DNA of 64,000 bases from Asterias amurensis (Eukaryota; Echinodermata; Asteroidea; Forcipulatida; Asteriidae), in the NCBI RefSeq assembly GCF_032118995.1, contig NC_092661.1, forward strand, positions 1,676,501 to 1,740,500, in the 5' to 3' direction. Under the pieces are notes generated by a model. That model had not been told where the DNA came from, did not search any database, and saw nothing but the letters and a program-made list of their open reading frames with translations. Made by a program: the position numbers and the translations under genes. Of the stretch, positions 1-13,400 are shown piece by piece. Numbering within the stretch: the first letter of the stretch is position 1; every line of letters begins with the position of its first letter.

Positions 1-965
1 AAAAGTTCACAAAAAGTTAACCTTGCGGTTTTTGGGGTTCACATGATTTTTTTCGAGAGAAAAGTTCACAAGGCCTTGTGATTTGTTTTTTTAACAAAAA
101 GTTCACAAAAGATCGACTTGCGATTTTTTTCTAGCAAAAAGTTCACAAGGCCTTATGATTTTTGTTTAGGTTCACAAGGCCTTATGATTTTTTTTGAGCG
201 AAAAGTTTACAAGGCTTTAGCCTTGTGATTTTTTTTCAAGCGAAAAGTTCACATGATTTTTTCATGAAAGTTCACAAGGCTTGTAATATTTTTTCTAGCG
301 AAAAATTCACATGGCGATAGCCTTGTGATTTTTTTTTGAGCGAAAAGTTCAGCCTTGTGATTTTTTTTTAGCAAAAAGTTTACAAGGCTTTAGCCTTGTG
401 ATTTTTTTTCAAGCAAAAAGTTCACAAGGCCTTATGATTTTTTAAGAGCAAAAAGTTTACAAGGCCTTATAATTTTTTTCGAGCTCAAAGTTCTCAAGGC
501 CATGTGATTCTTATTCAAGCGAAAAGTTCACAAGGCCTTATGATTTTTTAAGAGCAAATCGTTTACAAGGCCTTATGATTTTTTTCGAGGGCAAAGTTCA
601 CAAGGCTATAGCTTTGTGATTTGTTTCGAGCAAAAAGTTCACGAGGCCTTATGAGTTTTAAAGAGCGAGAAGTTCAAAAGGCCTTTAATACTTTTTTCAA
701 GCAAAGTTCACAAGGCCTTATGATTTTTTAAGAGCAAATAGTTTACAAGGCTATAGCCTTGTGATTTTTTTAAATGCAAAGTTCACAGGGCCTCATGATT
801 TTTACAGAGCAAAAAGTTTACAAGGCCCTATGATTTTTTTTCGAGCGTAAAAGTCACAAGGCTGTAGCTTTGTGATTTTTTCAAGCGGAAATTTCACAAG
901 GCTTTTGCGAGCAAAAAGTATAGCCCTGTGAACTTTTCCTCTGAAAAGTTTATAAGGCCATGTGA
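1..965. repeat. AT-rich minisatellite with palindromic core
   Basis: Irregular tandem repeat with a period of roughly 35-60 bp. The recurring words are aaaagttcacaaggc, a T-rich run and gagc or aagc. Many units hold the imperfect palindrome tcacaaggc-tttag-ccttgtga, so single units could fold into short hairpins. The array begins before the window and decays near 960. It lies downstream of the 3' end of QRSL1. No coding sequence is seen. Confidence 0.85.
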
Positions 966-1067
966 ACTTTTTATCTTAAAGGGATGGTACATGTGCATCA
1001 TTATCGTCGAGTAGACTGTATCCATTCTAGTGTCATATTTAGGACAAAGAAAGCATGACAACCTCAA

Positions 1068-1432
1068 ACTTTTGTAGTTTTTAAAATATTTTATTTGACA
1101 AATGCCATTTTTTATAACGGAACAAAAAAATTATAATAAAAAAATAAATCCAACGAAACCCTCTTATAGGGTGCGTTCGTTTAGCTTCCCTGTGTCGATC
1201 CCAGTCTGCCTCAGTACATTCGAATAGCTTTGACGGGGCTCACCCGGGTCAGCCCCCAGTGCCCTGCTTGTGGAGTGGGTCACTTGGGGGTGACCTGAGG
1301 TGCATGCCATCACCACGTGAGGGCGAGTGTGATCGTTCGAATAGCTCTTGTCAGGGGCTCAACCGAGTGAGCACCGCGGGGTAGACCCATGGAAGCTAAA
1401 CCTATTGACCTATTGAGCTCGGTTGACCTGGG
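1068..1432 (-). other. QRSL1: Probable 3' UTR of QRSL1 with poly(A) signal
   Basis: This stretch follows the QRSL1 stop codon on the minus strand. A canonical AATAAA (minus strand) lies at 1090-1095, about 340 nt past the stop, and another reads through 1143. A hAT-like MITE (1169-1402) occupies most of the UTR. The UTR end is inferred from the signal only. Confidence 0.5.
1169..1402. mobile_element. hAT-like MITE (gggtgcgttcg family), copy 1
   Basis: About 235-bp non-autonomous element with ends gggtgcgttcgtttagcttc and its diverged complement near gaagctaaac. The body has mirrored blocks gctcacccgggtca and gctcaaccgagtgagcacc. Further copies lie at 6054-6294, 26498-26752, 35149-35403, 43744-44000, 49903-50157 and 61223-61477. 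The right end of this copy has decayed. The superfamily is judged from end style, because no clean 8-bp target duplication was found. Confidence 0.65.
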
Positions 1433-4400
1433 TCATCTGTCCGTTGACCTCAGTGACCTCTGAAGCTCCTGCCACGGAAATGACACCTGTTGTTCCAACC
1501 ACTTAGAGACTGTCAACAGCTGTTTCTCCTTGAACCCTTGGCCAATCAGCTGCAGTCCTATGGGCATGCTCTGTGGTGACAAGAAGGCGGGGACTGATAT
1601 CGCTGGAATGCCTGCCAAAGGAATAATTTTGATTAAAAGTTTATCTTGTTTTGCTATCTCTTAAAGGCACTGGACACTATCAGTAATTACTCACATAATT
1701 GTTAGCATAAAGACCTACTTGGTAACGAGTAATGGAGAGCTGTTGCTTATATAAAACATTGTGAGAAACAGCTCCCTCTGAAGTGACATAGTTTTCGAGT
1801 AATTTTCCACTATTTTCCACAAATTTTTACATCGCAAATACACAAAGATGATTCGCATCAGTTGAAATGTGCTTAACTCCTGCGAAAGATTCCATGTGAA
1901 AACAGCCTTGTGGCATCAAAATTCGTATCGCATTCCCAGGAAGTATGAACTGTGCTTAAAGGGGACTCACCTGCTAAATTGGCCGACATGAACATTACGT
2001 CTTCTACTTCCTGTTGCTGCCGATTGTCCCGGGCTACAAAGTCTTTATACGTCCTAGCATCGCTGACTGAGGAAGGTGTTAGTAAGACGTCTACTCCACT
2101 ACGAAACACTCTCTGGAAATCATTCGCGATCAGACGTCGGACTCTCTGAGCCTGAAGGAAGTACTTCTCATAATTGCTGTCCAGACAGAATAATAATAAT
2201 AATATTAACATTTATATAATACAAACTTAAAGGCAGTGGACACTATTGGTAATTGTCAAAGACTAGCCTTCACAGTTGGTGTATCTCAACATATGCATAA
2301 AATAACAAACCTGTGAAAATTTGAGCTCAATCGGTCATCGAACTTGCGAGATAATAATGAAAGACAAAAACACCCTTGTTACACAAAGTTGTGTGTGTTT
2401 AGATGGTTGATTTCGAGACTTCAAGTTCTAAACTTGAGGTCTCGAAATCAAATTCATCGAAAATTACTTCTTTCTCGAAATGTATGGCACTTCAGAGGAA
2501 GCCGTTTCTCACAGTGTTTTAAACCATCAACCTCTCCCCATTGCTCGTAATCAAGAAAGGTTTTATGATAATAATTATTTTTAGTAATTACCAATAGTGT
2601 CCACTGCCTTTAAAAAGCACACTTTCTATTAACCAATTACTCAAGCGCTACAGAAAAAATAATACAAATGCTCTTGGAAAATAACACTAATACAGGAACA
2701 CACAAATTATATTGTAATAAGCCACAAAGGAAACTGATTGGGTAAACATTGAATAATTTTTGGTTGAACAAAGACAAAGTATTGACCACTTTGTGAATTC
2801 AAATTTCTTACTTCACAAAATGGCTGATTGTGTTAGTTCGCAAAACAACAAGAAAAAAAAACCCAACATGTTCGAGGCCAAAACTATGGTTATGAAGTCA
2901 CTTGGAAAAACCACAACCGTGGTCGACGTGAACGAGGTCCACTTTCACTCGAATCTAAAGGTCCCTACTGACAAAATAGAGACACCGCCAATATAGGGCT
3001 AGATAGCTCAGTTGGTAGAGCGCCAGCACGTTAATCCGAAGGTCGTTGGTTCGAATCCCACTCTAGTCAATTCTTTGTTCAACCCCAAAAATCATTTTAG
3101 AATTTCAGTGAATTGTTCTCACTCTTTCAGCAGGAAGTAGTTCCCGGCAAGAATCCGTCCTCTGACGACATCATTGAAACCTTGGTGTCTAGTCGCTGCA
3201 TACAGTAACTCAGTTGAATCACTATGCTCATGTCTATGACCTACGGGGACAATATAAAGGGAAGGTACATTTGTAGATGTTTATAGGATTTAATAATAAT
3301 AATAATAATGAACGGCACTTATATATTAGTACCTTGGAACTGTTATAGACGATAAATTGAAGTTTGATAAAAACACAAGTTGTACAACTAGTAAACTACG
3401 TCAACGTTTGTATTTTCTTAGAAAGCTTAACTCCTTTGGCATAGATAACACCATTTTAGAACTGTTTTACCGCACTATTTTACAAAGTGTTTTATCTTTT
3501 AGCCTTATTTGTGTTTATGGAAACATGCTATCTCGGGACAAACAATCTTTTTTAAGAGTAGTTAAGCAAGCTAGAAAAATAACCAGAGTCGAACTACAAA
3601 GCCCACAGGCACTCTACCATGACCAAGTATGCACTAAAGTTAACATGATCCTGTCTGACCCATCCCATCCCATGTACCCTAAGTTTTTATCAAGTCGCCG
3701 GTGGGAGGATCGCCTTTTACAACGTAGAATTAGGACACAACGCTACAACAAATCCTTTGTCCCTACTGCAATCCGTTTTTACAATGGCCCTTAAGTCTGC
3801 TGTGTTTTATGCGTTGTTGGTTTTAAGGACCTCTCTTGTGTACATTTTACCTCGTATGCTGTGCATAATTTTTAATTCCATGCTAGGTACATATTTTTAT
3901 ACCTGATATTCTTAATTCATATTTTTATCTATCTGTTTGTTGTTAAATAATTTTAAGCGTTTTTGTCTGTACTGTTTGAATCATGACCAGTTTTAATTTC
4001 CCCAGTGTGGGATAATAAAGTTCTTATCTTATCTTATCTTATCTTATCTTATATAGCGCTTCACACAACAGTCCCGAAGCGCTTTACGAAAATTAATGAG
4101 TAAACAGGTAAGTTTTCAGCAGATGTTTGTATAGAAAACTGGCGGGACTACAACTTTAGCTTACAGGATTGTACAACTGCACTACCGCAGAGTCAGTTCT
4201 TGAATTGGTCACAACATTTCGACTAGCTTGCTCCAGTCATCGCCAGGAGACCATAGATGTGTGGAAACAACTCCCGACACTAGTTGGCAAGAAAAACTTT
4301 CTTAGCTAGAAGTACAGCAGCTTTTGACCGTATAAAGCATGTTGTGAATCAATTCACCTTGAATAAACCCTAGACAGTTTCACTTTTCCTATTGGTGGAG

Positions 4401-7400
4401 AACACGCCATGGTCATGTGGGGGTGTTTAAATGAGTGTTATAAACACGGCTAGAAGTGTTCAAACATAGGCGAGATTGCTTGGTGCTTGTTTAAGCGCAG
4501 TGCAATGTACACCAGCAATCAATGTACAACTACTTGAGTCAAATCATGAGATCGTGACAAGAACTGAAAAATTACAAAAAATGTTCAATAGATTTTCAAA
4601 CATGTTTACGCTTTAAAGGCAGTGGACACTATTGGTAATTACTCAAAATAATTATTAGCATAAAACCTTTATTGGTTACGAGTAATGGGGAGAGGTTGAT
4701 GGTATAAAACATTGTGAGAAACGGCTCCCTCTGAAGTGCCATAGTTTTCGAGAAAGACGTAATTTTCCAAGAATTTGATTTCGAGACCTCAGATTTAGAA
4801 CTTGAGGTCTCGAAATCAACCATCTGAACGCACACAACTTCGTGCGACAAGGGTGGTTTTTTTCTTTCATTATTATCTCGCAAGTGCGATGACCGATTGA
4901 GCTCAAATTTTCACAGGTTAGTTATTTTAAGCAAATGTTGAGATTCACCAACTGTGAAGACTAGTCTTTGACAATTACCAATAATGTCCACCGCCTTTAA
5001 AACCTTGTGGGGCCCAATTTCATGGCTCTGCTTACCAATTTTGGCAAAGTCACCAATCTCCACTGACCTGCAAACACCGAATTTCTGTGCTAGCTGTGTA
5101 AGCGTAGAATGCCTAGTAACGAGGAAAACGCAAGCGCACAAGCCAAAATTCCCCGCTAACTCGTGAAATAAGCAAGTCGTAAGCACAGAATTCCCTTGCT
5201 TCCGTAAGCGCCGATTTTGTGCTTATGGTAAGCAGAGCCATGTAATTGGGCCCAGGTCCTTTATCTTTATCGCACCACCATGATCCTGCCAGTTTCAAAC
5301 GTTCAAGACCTCGAACCACTCTTGTATTCCCTAATTAAAAACTTAACAAATGTTCACTCACCATACTCAATTCCATCATATCTGGCCATGTTGGATGCCA
5401 CTTCGACAGGGCCCATTACTGAATAGCAAGCTGTTGAATACTGAACATTAGGCACAGAGACTTCAGACACCTTCACTCCAGCCTTCTCAAATAGATCCAC
5501 ACCCCTGGACCAAGCTTGGAGAACACAGTCATCAAGACCGGGGAAATGAAACTCCTGGAAAAAATAATAATAATGACAATAATAATAGTAAAGCCAGAGT
5601 AGATGTCAAATTTGTATCGGGGATAACATAAGTTATCACACAAGCGCGAGTGGAATACGAAAAAATATAGCGCGTCTGCGTCCCAAATCCAACGAGGCCG
5701 AAGGCCAAGTTGGATATGGGACGCAGATGTGCTATATTTTCCGTATTTCCACGAGCGCGCGTGTGATAACGTAGTTATCTTCAAGCAAACTTGGCGCGTG
5801 ACATAAAATACACAATATGCATGGTGGTGATATTAGCCGTGCAGTATAGGTTTTTATCACCACCATGACCACTCCTTTCTGCAAATCTGATTGGAGGATT
5901 AGCGAGTATTAGCGAGTATTAGCGAGTACTTGAAGATAATATAAGTTATCACACAAGCTCGAGTGGAATACAGAAACTTACAGTGCTTTTGCGTCCCATA
6001 TCCAACGAGGCCAAAGGCTTCATTGGTGATGGGGCGAAGACGAAGTATACAAAGGGTGCGTTCGTTACACTTCCCTGGGTCTACCCCGCGATGCTCACTC
6101 GAGTGAGCCCCTGACAAGAGCTAAACAAACGATCACACTCGCCCTCTCGTGGTGACGGCATACACCTCAGGTCACCCCCAAGTGACTCACTCCACAAGCA
6201 GGGCACTGGGGGCTGACGCGGGAGAGCCCCGTCAAAGCTATTTGAACGTACCGAGCGGACCGGGGTCGCCCAGGGAAGCTAAACGAACGCACCCAAAGTT
6301 TTAGAGTACATGTGTGCAAACCAAAGTTTTAGAGTACATGTATGCAAAATTTCAGCCTCTCAAAACACATGACCCAACTTTTAATCCTCTTATGTAACCA
6401 ATGTTTAAACAGCCAATAAGGGATGATCTCAAATATACAGATACTACAGTTTTCTAACAGCTGCAGTCCATCCAGGAAACATAACAAATATAACGAGTCT
6501 CTTACCTCACGTTAACCATGGTAAAAATGGGTTTTTCTCCAGAACGCTACAAGCCAAATTTCTGAAAAACATGGGGTCAAACAAGCCTGCGCGACAAAGG
6601 AATTGTGACGTCAGTGGCGGCTATTTTGTGTGGAAATGCCAAAGCTTGAGGGTCATTATAATTGATAAGCCATTTTTGACTCTCAGCTGAAAAAGCTGCG
6701 TGGCCTGGTGCATTTTTGACTCAAGTTATTTATTACTAAATGCAAATTTTGAGAGTAAAATGGTTATTTACTGGTATCTGCGATGTCTATTTGGCCATAA
6801 AAAGGTAATAGTTAACATATTGAGACCATCCTTTATTGGCTCTTTAATTTGCACCAGGGATAAAAAATACCAATGTTTGCTCTAGCTGCCTCTAGCTACC
6901 GGGCAATCACGGTGGTCTAGTTAGTAAGACACTGCTCTAGGATTGCAAAGAATGTGGGTTTGAATCCCACCCGAGTAATAATGCCTGTGTGGTTTTTTTT
7001 CACAGGACTTGGGCAAGTACTGATAGCTAACACACATCAATGTACATGGGTACAAATCAAAATTCATCAGACAGTTTCGCTATTCCTATTGGTGGAGAGG
7101 GCGTCACGTGGGTGTGTATAAACCTTTGTTTATGACCAGTAAAGAGTGATGAAACATGGGCGTGACACGCGAGCTTGCACCTGTGCTTATAAGCCAGTTT
7201 CTTCATTCCTATTGGTCGAGAGCAACGGCCGAGACAGTTGTGCCACATCACTCGATACCCGCGACGACACAGCATTCCCTTATAAGGAGTTGTTTACCCG
7301 AGGACCTTACTATTTCATAGCTGGAGGGGTGTTGTGTTGCAAGAAATCATTGAAAAATTTTAATTTTTGCATTTATTTTACTTTTCGACCAAAAAGTGTT

Positions 7401-10400
7401 GATGTTTTTTGACCGAAAATGTATAATGAATGGGAATCAATGTGTGGTGAAGTGGTTTTCAACTAGTAGTTTAAACCCGCCGAGGCCTGGTTCTTGATAA
7501 TTTACCTCGACTTTGTCTCTGTAAAATTATCAAGAACCAGGCCTCCTTGGGTTTAAACCACTAGTTGAAAACCTCTTCACCAATTGATTCCCTTATTAAT
7601 ACTAACCCTCTTGCTAAGATTTTGTTAAATAGAGAGACAGCTCAGCTGGTGACCTCAGTTTTCAAGGGCTTAAAGATTTAAAAAAAAAATTAAATTACCT
7701 TCGGGATGCCGATGTGTAGTCCGTCCAGTGATATTTCTTCATCAAGTTCAAACGGCTCAAAAGTGTCGGTGACTGTTGTCGAGTCTAGGGGATCATGGCC
7801 AGCAATAGCACCTGTTCAAACAGATTTAAAACAATAGAGTTGAATGATCATCATTTTCCATTAAAGGTGGGGTCATCTTTTTGTCATGTTTATTATAAAG
7901 AAAGACACATTGTGATTTGTGTTACAAAAATTACCCAACTCCTTTAATGGTAAAAGTACAAAAATATGTATTCCTTCATGTTATTGATTTCATACCTAAT
8001 ACTGTAGCCACATCATCAACAGACTTGGCGAATATTCCAGGTACGTCCAGGGAATTGACTAGAGGGATGAGGCCATGCCTGGAGCAGAGTCCATAGGTAG
8101 GTTTAAAACCAACGACTCCACTGTACGATGCTGGGTGGCGAACTGATCCCCCTGTATCAGAACCAAGAGCTCTGTGTGAAAGGAAAGAGAAAGTTTTTAT
8201 GATTTTGGAAAAGCTTTTTGTGCTTCCATCAGTCAACGATATAGTAGAAAAATAGATGCCTTTTAGGAGCGAAAACGGTTAGAGGAGAGTAAGAGGGCTT
8301 TGTAATCATAATTAGTATAAAAATCACAATGGCAATACTGACAACCATAGAGTTATATATAAGAACTAGAGGGCGCACTTGACTATATACGCGCTCCGGC
8401 ACGCGCACAGGCAGCCATTTTCTAAGTTGACAAAACTGACATCCCACTGCGTGTGTTTGTGAGGCCTTTTTGTAAGTTGACAAAACAGCATCGCATAGCG
8501 TTCAATATATACAAACTCCAACATGTGTTTCATATTCAACGCGCGTACATAATGGCGCACGCGTGTCTCCTTGCGGTCCCATCGCCTTTGTGCAAGAAGC
8601 ATCACCCGTGCGCCCTCTAGTTCTTATATATAACTCTATGACTGACAACCCATCTTTAAGATGAACCAGGTGCTTTGTGAAATCAAGCCCAACACACTTA
8701 TTCTGAAAGAGTAGGGGTTAACCTCGGTGTTTCTGGTTCACATAGCAAGCACCTATGTTTACAGGTTTCCTCAGGCTTGCAAGCTACAGTGAAAGAGTAG
8801 GGGTTAACCCTGGTGTTTCTGGTTCACATACATGTAGCAAGCACCCTTGTTTACAGGTTTCCTCAGGCTTGCAAGCTACAGTGAAAGAGTAGGGGTTAAC
8901 CCTGGTGTTTCTGGTTCACATAGAAAGCACCCTGGTTTACAAGTTTCCTCAGGCTTGCAAGCTACAGTCAGAGAGTGAAAGAGTAGGGGTTAACCTTGGT
9001 GTTTCTGGTTCACATATCAAGCACCTATATGTTTACAGGTTTTCTCAGGCTTGCAAGCTACAGTGAAAGAGTAGGGGTTAACCCCAGTGTTTCTGGTTCA
9101 CATATCAAGCACCTATGTTTACAGGTTTCCTCAGGCTTGCAAGCTGCAGTGAAAGAGTAGGGGGTTAACCCTGGTGTTTCTGGTTCACATAGCAAGCACC
9201 CTTGTTTACAGGTTTCCTCAGGCTTGCAAGCTACAGTGAAAGAGTAGGGGTTAACCCTGGTGTTTCTGGTTCACATACATGTAGCAAGCACCCTTGTTTA
9301 CAGGTTTCCTCAGGCTTGCAAGCTACAGTGAAAGAGTAGGGGTTAACCCTGGTGTTTCTGGTTCACATATCAAGCACCTATGTTTACAGGTTTCCTCAGG
9401 CTTGCAAGCTACAGTGATAGGGTAGGGGTTAACCCCAGTGTTTCTGGTTCACATAGCAAGCACCTATGTTTACAGGTTTCCTCAGGCTTGCAAGCTACAG
9501 TGAAAGAGTAGGGGTTAACCTCTGTGTTTCTGGTTCACATAGCAAGCACCCTAGTTTACAGGTTTCCTCAGGCTTGCAAGCTACAGTGAAAGAGTCGGGG
9601 TTAACCTTGGTGTTTCTGGTTCACATAGCAAGCACCCTTGTTTACAGGTTTCCTCAGGCTTGCAAGCTACAGTGAAAGAGTAGGGGTTAACCCCAGTGTT
9701 TCTGGTTCACATAACAAGCACCCTAGTTTACAGGTTTCCTCGGGCTTGCAAGCTACAGTGAAATAGTAGGGGGTTAACCCTGGTGTTTCTGGTTCACATA
9801 GCAAGCACCCTTGTTTACAGGTTTCCTCAGGCTTGCAAGCTACAGTGAAAGAGTAGGGGTTAACCCTGGTGTTTCTGGTTCACATACATGTAGCAAGCAC
9901 CCTTGTTTACAGGTTTCCTCAGGCTTGCAAGCTACAGTGAAAGAGTAGGGGTTAACCCTGGTGTTTCTGGTTCACATAGAAAGCACCCGGGTTTACAAGT
10001 TTCCTCAGGCTTGCAAGCTACAGTCAGAGAGTGAAAGAGTAGGGGTTAACCTTGGTGTTTCTGGTTCACATATCAAGCACCTATGTTTACAGGTTTTCTC
10101 ATGATTGTAAGCTACACTGATTAAGTTCACTAAAGGCAACCTTAGTTTCATTACCAGAAATATTTAACTACAATAATTGTCTACAAAAATGTAACCGAGT
10201 CACAGAGCACTGAACTTGGTTTCCTTAAAGACCAATGCAGAAAATATGGCTTCTGACTGGTATTTCTTTAACACGTGAAGAAAACAAAGTCACACACTTA
10301 AAAAGTCCTATAATGTTTGAAAAGGTGCCTGATTTGCAGTCTACACAAACAAGTTAAAGGAACACGTTGCCTTGGATCGGACGAGTTGGTCTATAACTGA

Positions 10401-13400
10401 GCATTTGTAACCGTTTTTTTATAAAATGCATATGGTTGGAAAGATGTTTGAAAAGTAGAATACAATTATTCACACAAGTTTGCCCCGAAATTGCTTGGTT
10501 TTCCTTTTACTGTGCGAACTTACACGGTCGGCCATTTATGGGAGTTAAAAATTTGACTCCCATAAATGGCCGACCGTGTTAGTCGACGAGGTAAAAGGAA
10601 AACCGTGCAATTTCGAGCCATGTTTGTGTGGATCATTGTATCCTACTTTTACAACATCTTTCTATCCATATACATTTTATAAAAAACAGTTACAAGCGCT
10701 TTTCAAAGACCAACGTGTCCGATCCAAGGCAACGTGTTCCTTTAAAAGCACCAGACACCTTTGATAATTGTCCAAGACGTGTATTCTTACTTGGTTTACA
10801 TGGTGTATCCAAGTTTTTAGCTAACAACTGTTTTGAGTAACTAATAGTGTTTAGTGTCTTTAAGCAGTACTTACGCAAAACACATTCCACTCGCAACAGC
10901 AACGGCGCTTCCTCCCGAGCTGCCGCCAGAAATAAACCAATCAGAATCCTCGACGCTCGTTGCTTGAGTGTGTATGGACCTCTGACTGACCTCTGACCCA
11001 TCCTGGTGTTTGACTAATGCATTATGGGATTGTACTTTCAGAAGCGGATGCCCCCATATATTTTGAGTTGGGCCGCTCGCCGAATCGATCGTCCCAGTTC
11101 TGGGGAAAAGAAAAAAGAAAAAAAAAACATCAAGATCGTTAGGATCAAACACATTGCACCCATTTGAGTTGGGTCACTGGCCAAGAAAAACTGCAAACAT
11201 TAATAATGTTAGGACAAACACATTTCAAAGTGGAGGTTATTAGAGACCTTTTACAATTATCAACATTTTCACAAGCGTACCTTTCAACTGTCAACTTTTT
11301 CAATAGACCTTATGCATTGACATCATCCAGCCGCCATCTTAGAGGAAAAACGGTGACGAAACAATCGAAACGCACGGATTTGTACGCGCGGCGCACAGTA
11401 TTGACCAATGAACAACCTCTTTTTGAGATATAGGTGCGGGCGCCCTACTGAAATGACGTCATGTGCATAAGGTCTATACCAACCTCTGGACCCCCCCCCC
11501 CCCCCCGCCCCCCTCGATAAATCTGTGACCCCATATGGGTAATTAAAATGAGCTGAAAAACGATGATTCAAAAGAGGGCGCTATAAGAAGGACTTTATAC
11601 ACAGTGCGTGTGTAGAGTGTCATGGTCGAGTGGTTGAGAGCATCAAATTCAAGTTCTGGTGGTTAAGTCACCGGAGTGTGGGTTCAAATCACAGTTGTGA
11701 CACTTGTGTTCTTGAACAAGATACTTTACTATAATTGCTTCCCTTCACCCAGGGGTATGAAATGGGTACCTGTGAGGGCAGAGGTTGATAATGTGTAGGA
11801 TAAAGCCTTCGGCGTGCCACGACAGCTTGGGGCTGTATACTACCCAGGGAGCTGAGAAAAATTAAAGGGATGTTGTTGGCCAAATGACTTAAAGACAGTG
11901 GACACTATTGGTAATTGTCAAAGACCAGTCTGCTCACTTGGTGTATCTCAACATATGCATAAGATAACAAACCTGTGAAAGTTTGAGCTCAATTGGTTGA
12001 TGAAGTTTCGAGATAATAATGAATGAAAAATCACCCTTGTCACACAAAGTTGTGTGCATTCGGATGCTTGATTTCGTGACCTCAAATTCTAAATCTGACG
12101 TCTCGAAATCAAATTCGTGGAAAATTACTTCTTTATCGAAAGCTACGTCACTTCAGAGGGAGCTGTTCCTCACAATGTTTTATACTATCAACATCTCCCC
12201 ATTACTTGTTACCAAGTAAGGTTTTATGCTAATAGTTATTTTGACTAGTTACCAATAGTGTCCACTGCCTTTAAGCACTAATGCAATGCGCATTGATACG
12301 GTTAAAATTGTGAAATGCACTTTATGATAATTTGTTATTATTATTATGTCGTACCAGGGGAGAGAATCTCCGGGGGACAAAACATCCTGCCACACCGGCA
12401 TTTATAAACAATTCTATCCGTCGACCTACCCCATAGCAAATTCATCCATGTTGGTTTTGCCCATGAGAACAGCGCCCTCGTCTAGCAGTCTCTGAACGAC
12501 AGTCGCAGTGTATGGTGGGACATATCCTGCGCAGAAAAAAGAAGGATTAAAGGAGGCCAGGTCAGGTTACAGTATGCCATCTTCTCATAAGAGGGGTCAA
12601 CTTCGATATTAAATCTGGCCCTTTGAAAAATAAAGCACAATTTTATCGTATACAAACACTGACCTCTTAATGACAATCTCGTAGGCATAGATTTTCTCAT
12701 CTATTTCAACTAAAAAATTAATACGCTGCAAGACGCGAAAAGCCATGAATAAGCTGTGCATGTTTGTTTAAAATATCTGCTTCATTTGAGGCATTACTTT
12801 TTTCTCAGTGTGAAGTGTATATTAAAGACACTGGACACTATTGGTAATTGTCAAAGACTAGCCTTCACAGTTGGTGTATCTCAACATATATGCATTAAAT
12901 AACAAACCTGTGAAAATTTGAGCTCAATCAGTCATCAAAGTTGCGAGATAATAATGAAAGAAGAAAACACCCTTGTCACACGAAGTTGTGTGTGTTTAGA
13001 TGATTGATTTCGAGACCTCAAGTTCTAAACTTGAGGTCTTGAAATCAAATTCGTGGAAAATTACTTCTTTCTCCAAAACTATGGCATTCAGAGGGAGCTG
13101 TTTCTCATAATGTTTTATATCACCAACCTCTCCACATTACTTGTCAACAAGAAAGGTTTTATGCTAATAATTATTTTGAGTAATTACCAATAGTGTCTAC
13201 TGCCTTTAAAGACACTGGAAACTATTGGTAATTGTCAAAGACAAGTCTTCTCACTCGGTGTATCTCAACATAATATGCATAAAATAACAAACCTGTGAAA
13301 ATTTTAACTCAATTGGTAGTCCAAGTTGCGAGATAATAATGGAAGAAAAAACACCCGTGTAACACAAAGTTGTGTGCTTTTAAGTTTTAGATGCTTGATT

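Noticed and set aside
2760-2996. 78-codon plus-strand frame in QRSL1 intron 9
   Set aside because: Lysine- and asparagine-rich, no recognised domain, bounded by a SINE. The likely explanation is chance in AT-rich intron sequence.
2997-3068. Functional tRNA gene
   Set aside because: A and B boxes and acceptor pairing are good, but the anticodon stem does not pair, and a related degraded copy with the same flanks exists at 15513. It is treated as a SINE head.
8700-10120. CRISPR-like array
   Set aside because: The repeats are about 88 bp and directly abutting, without unique spacers, in an animal intron. This is a satellite.
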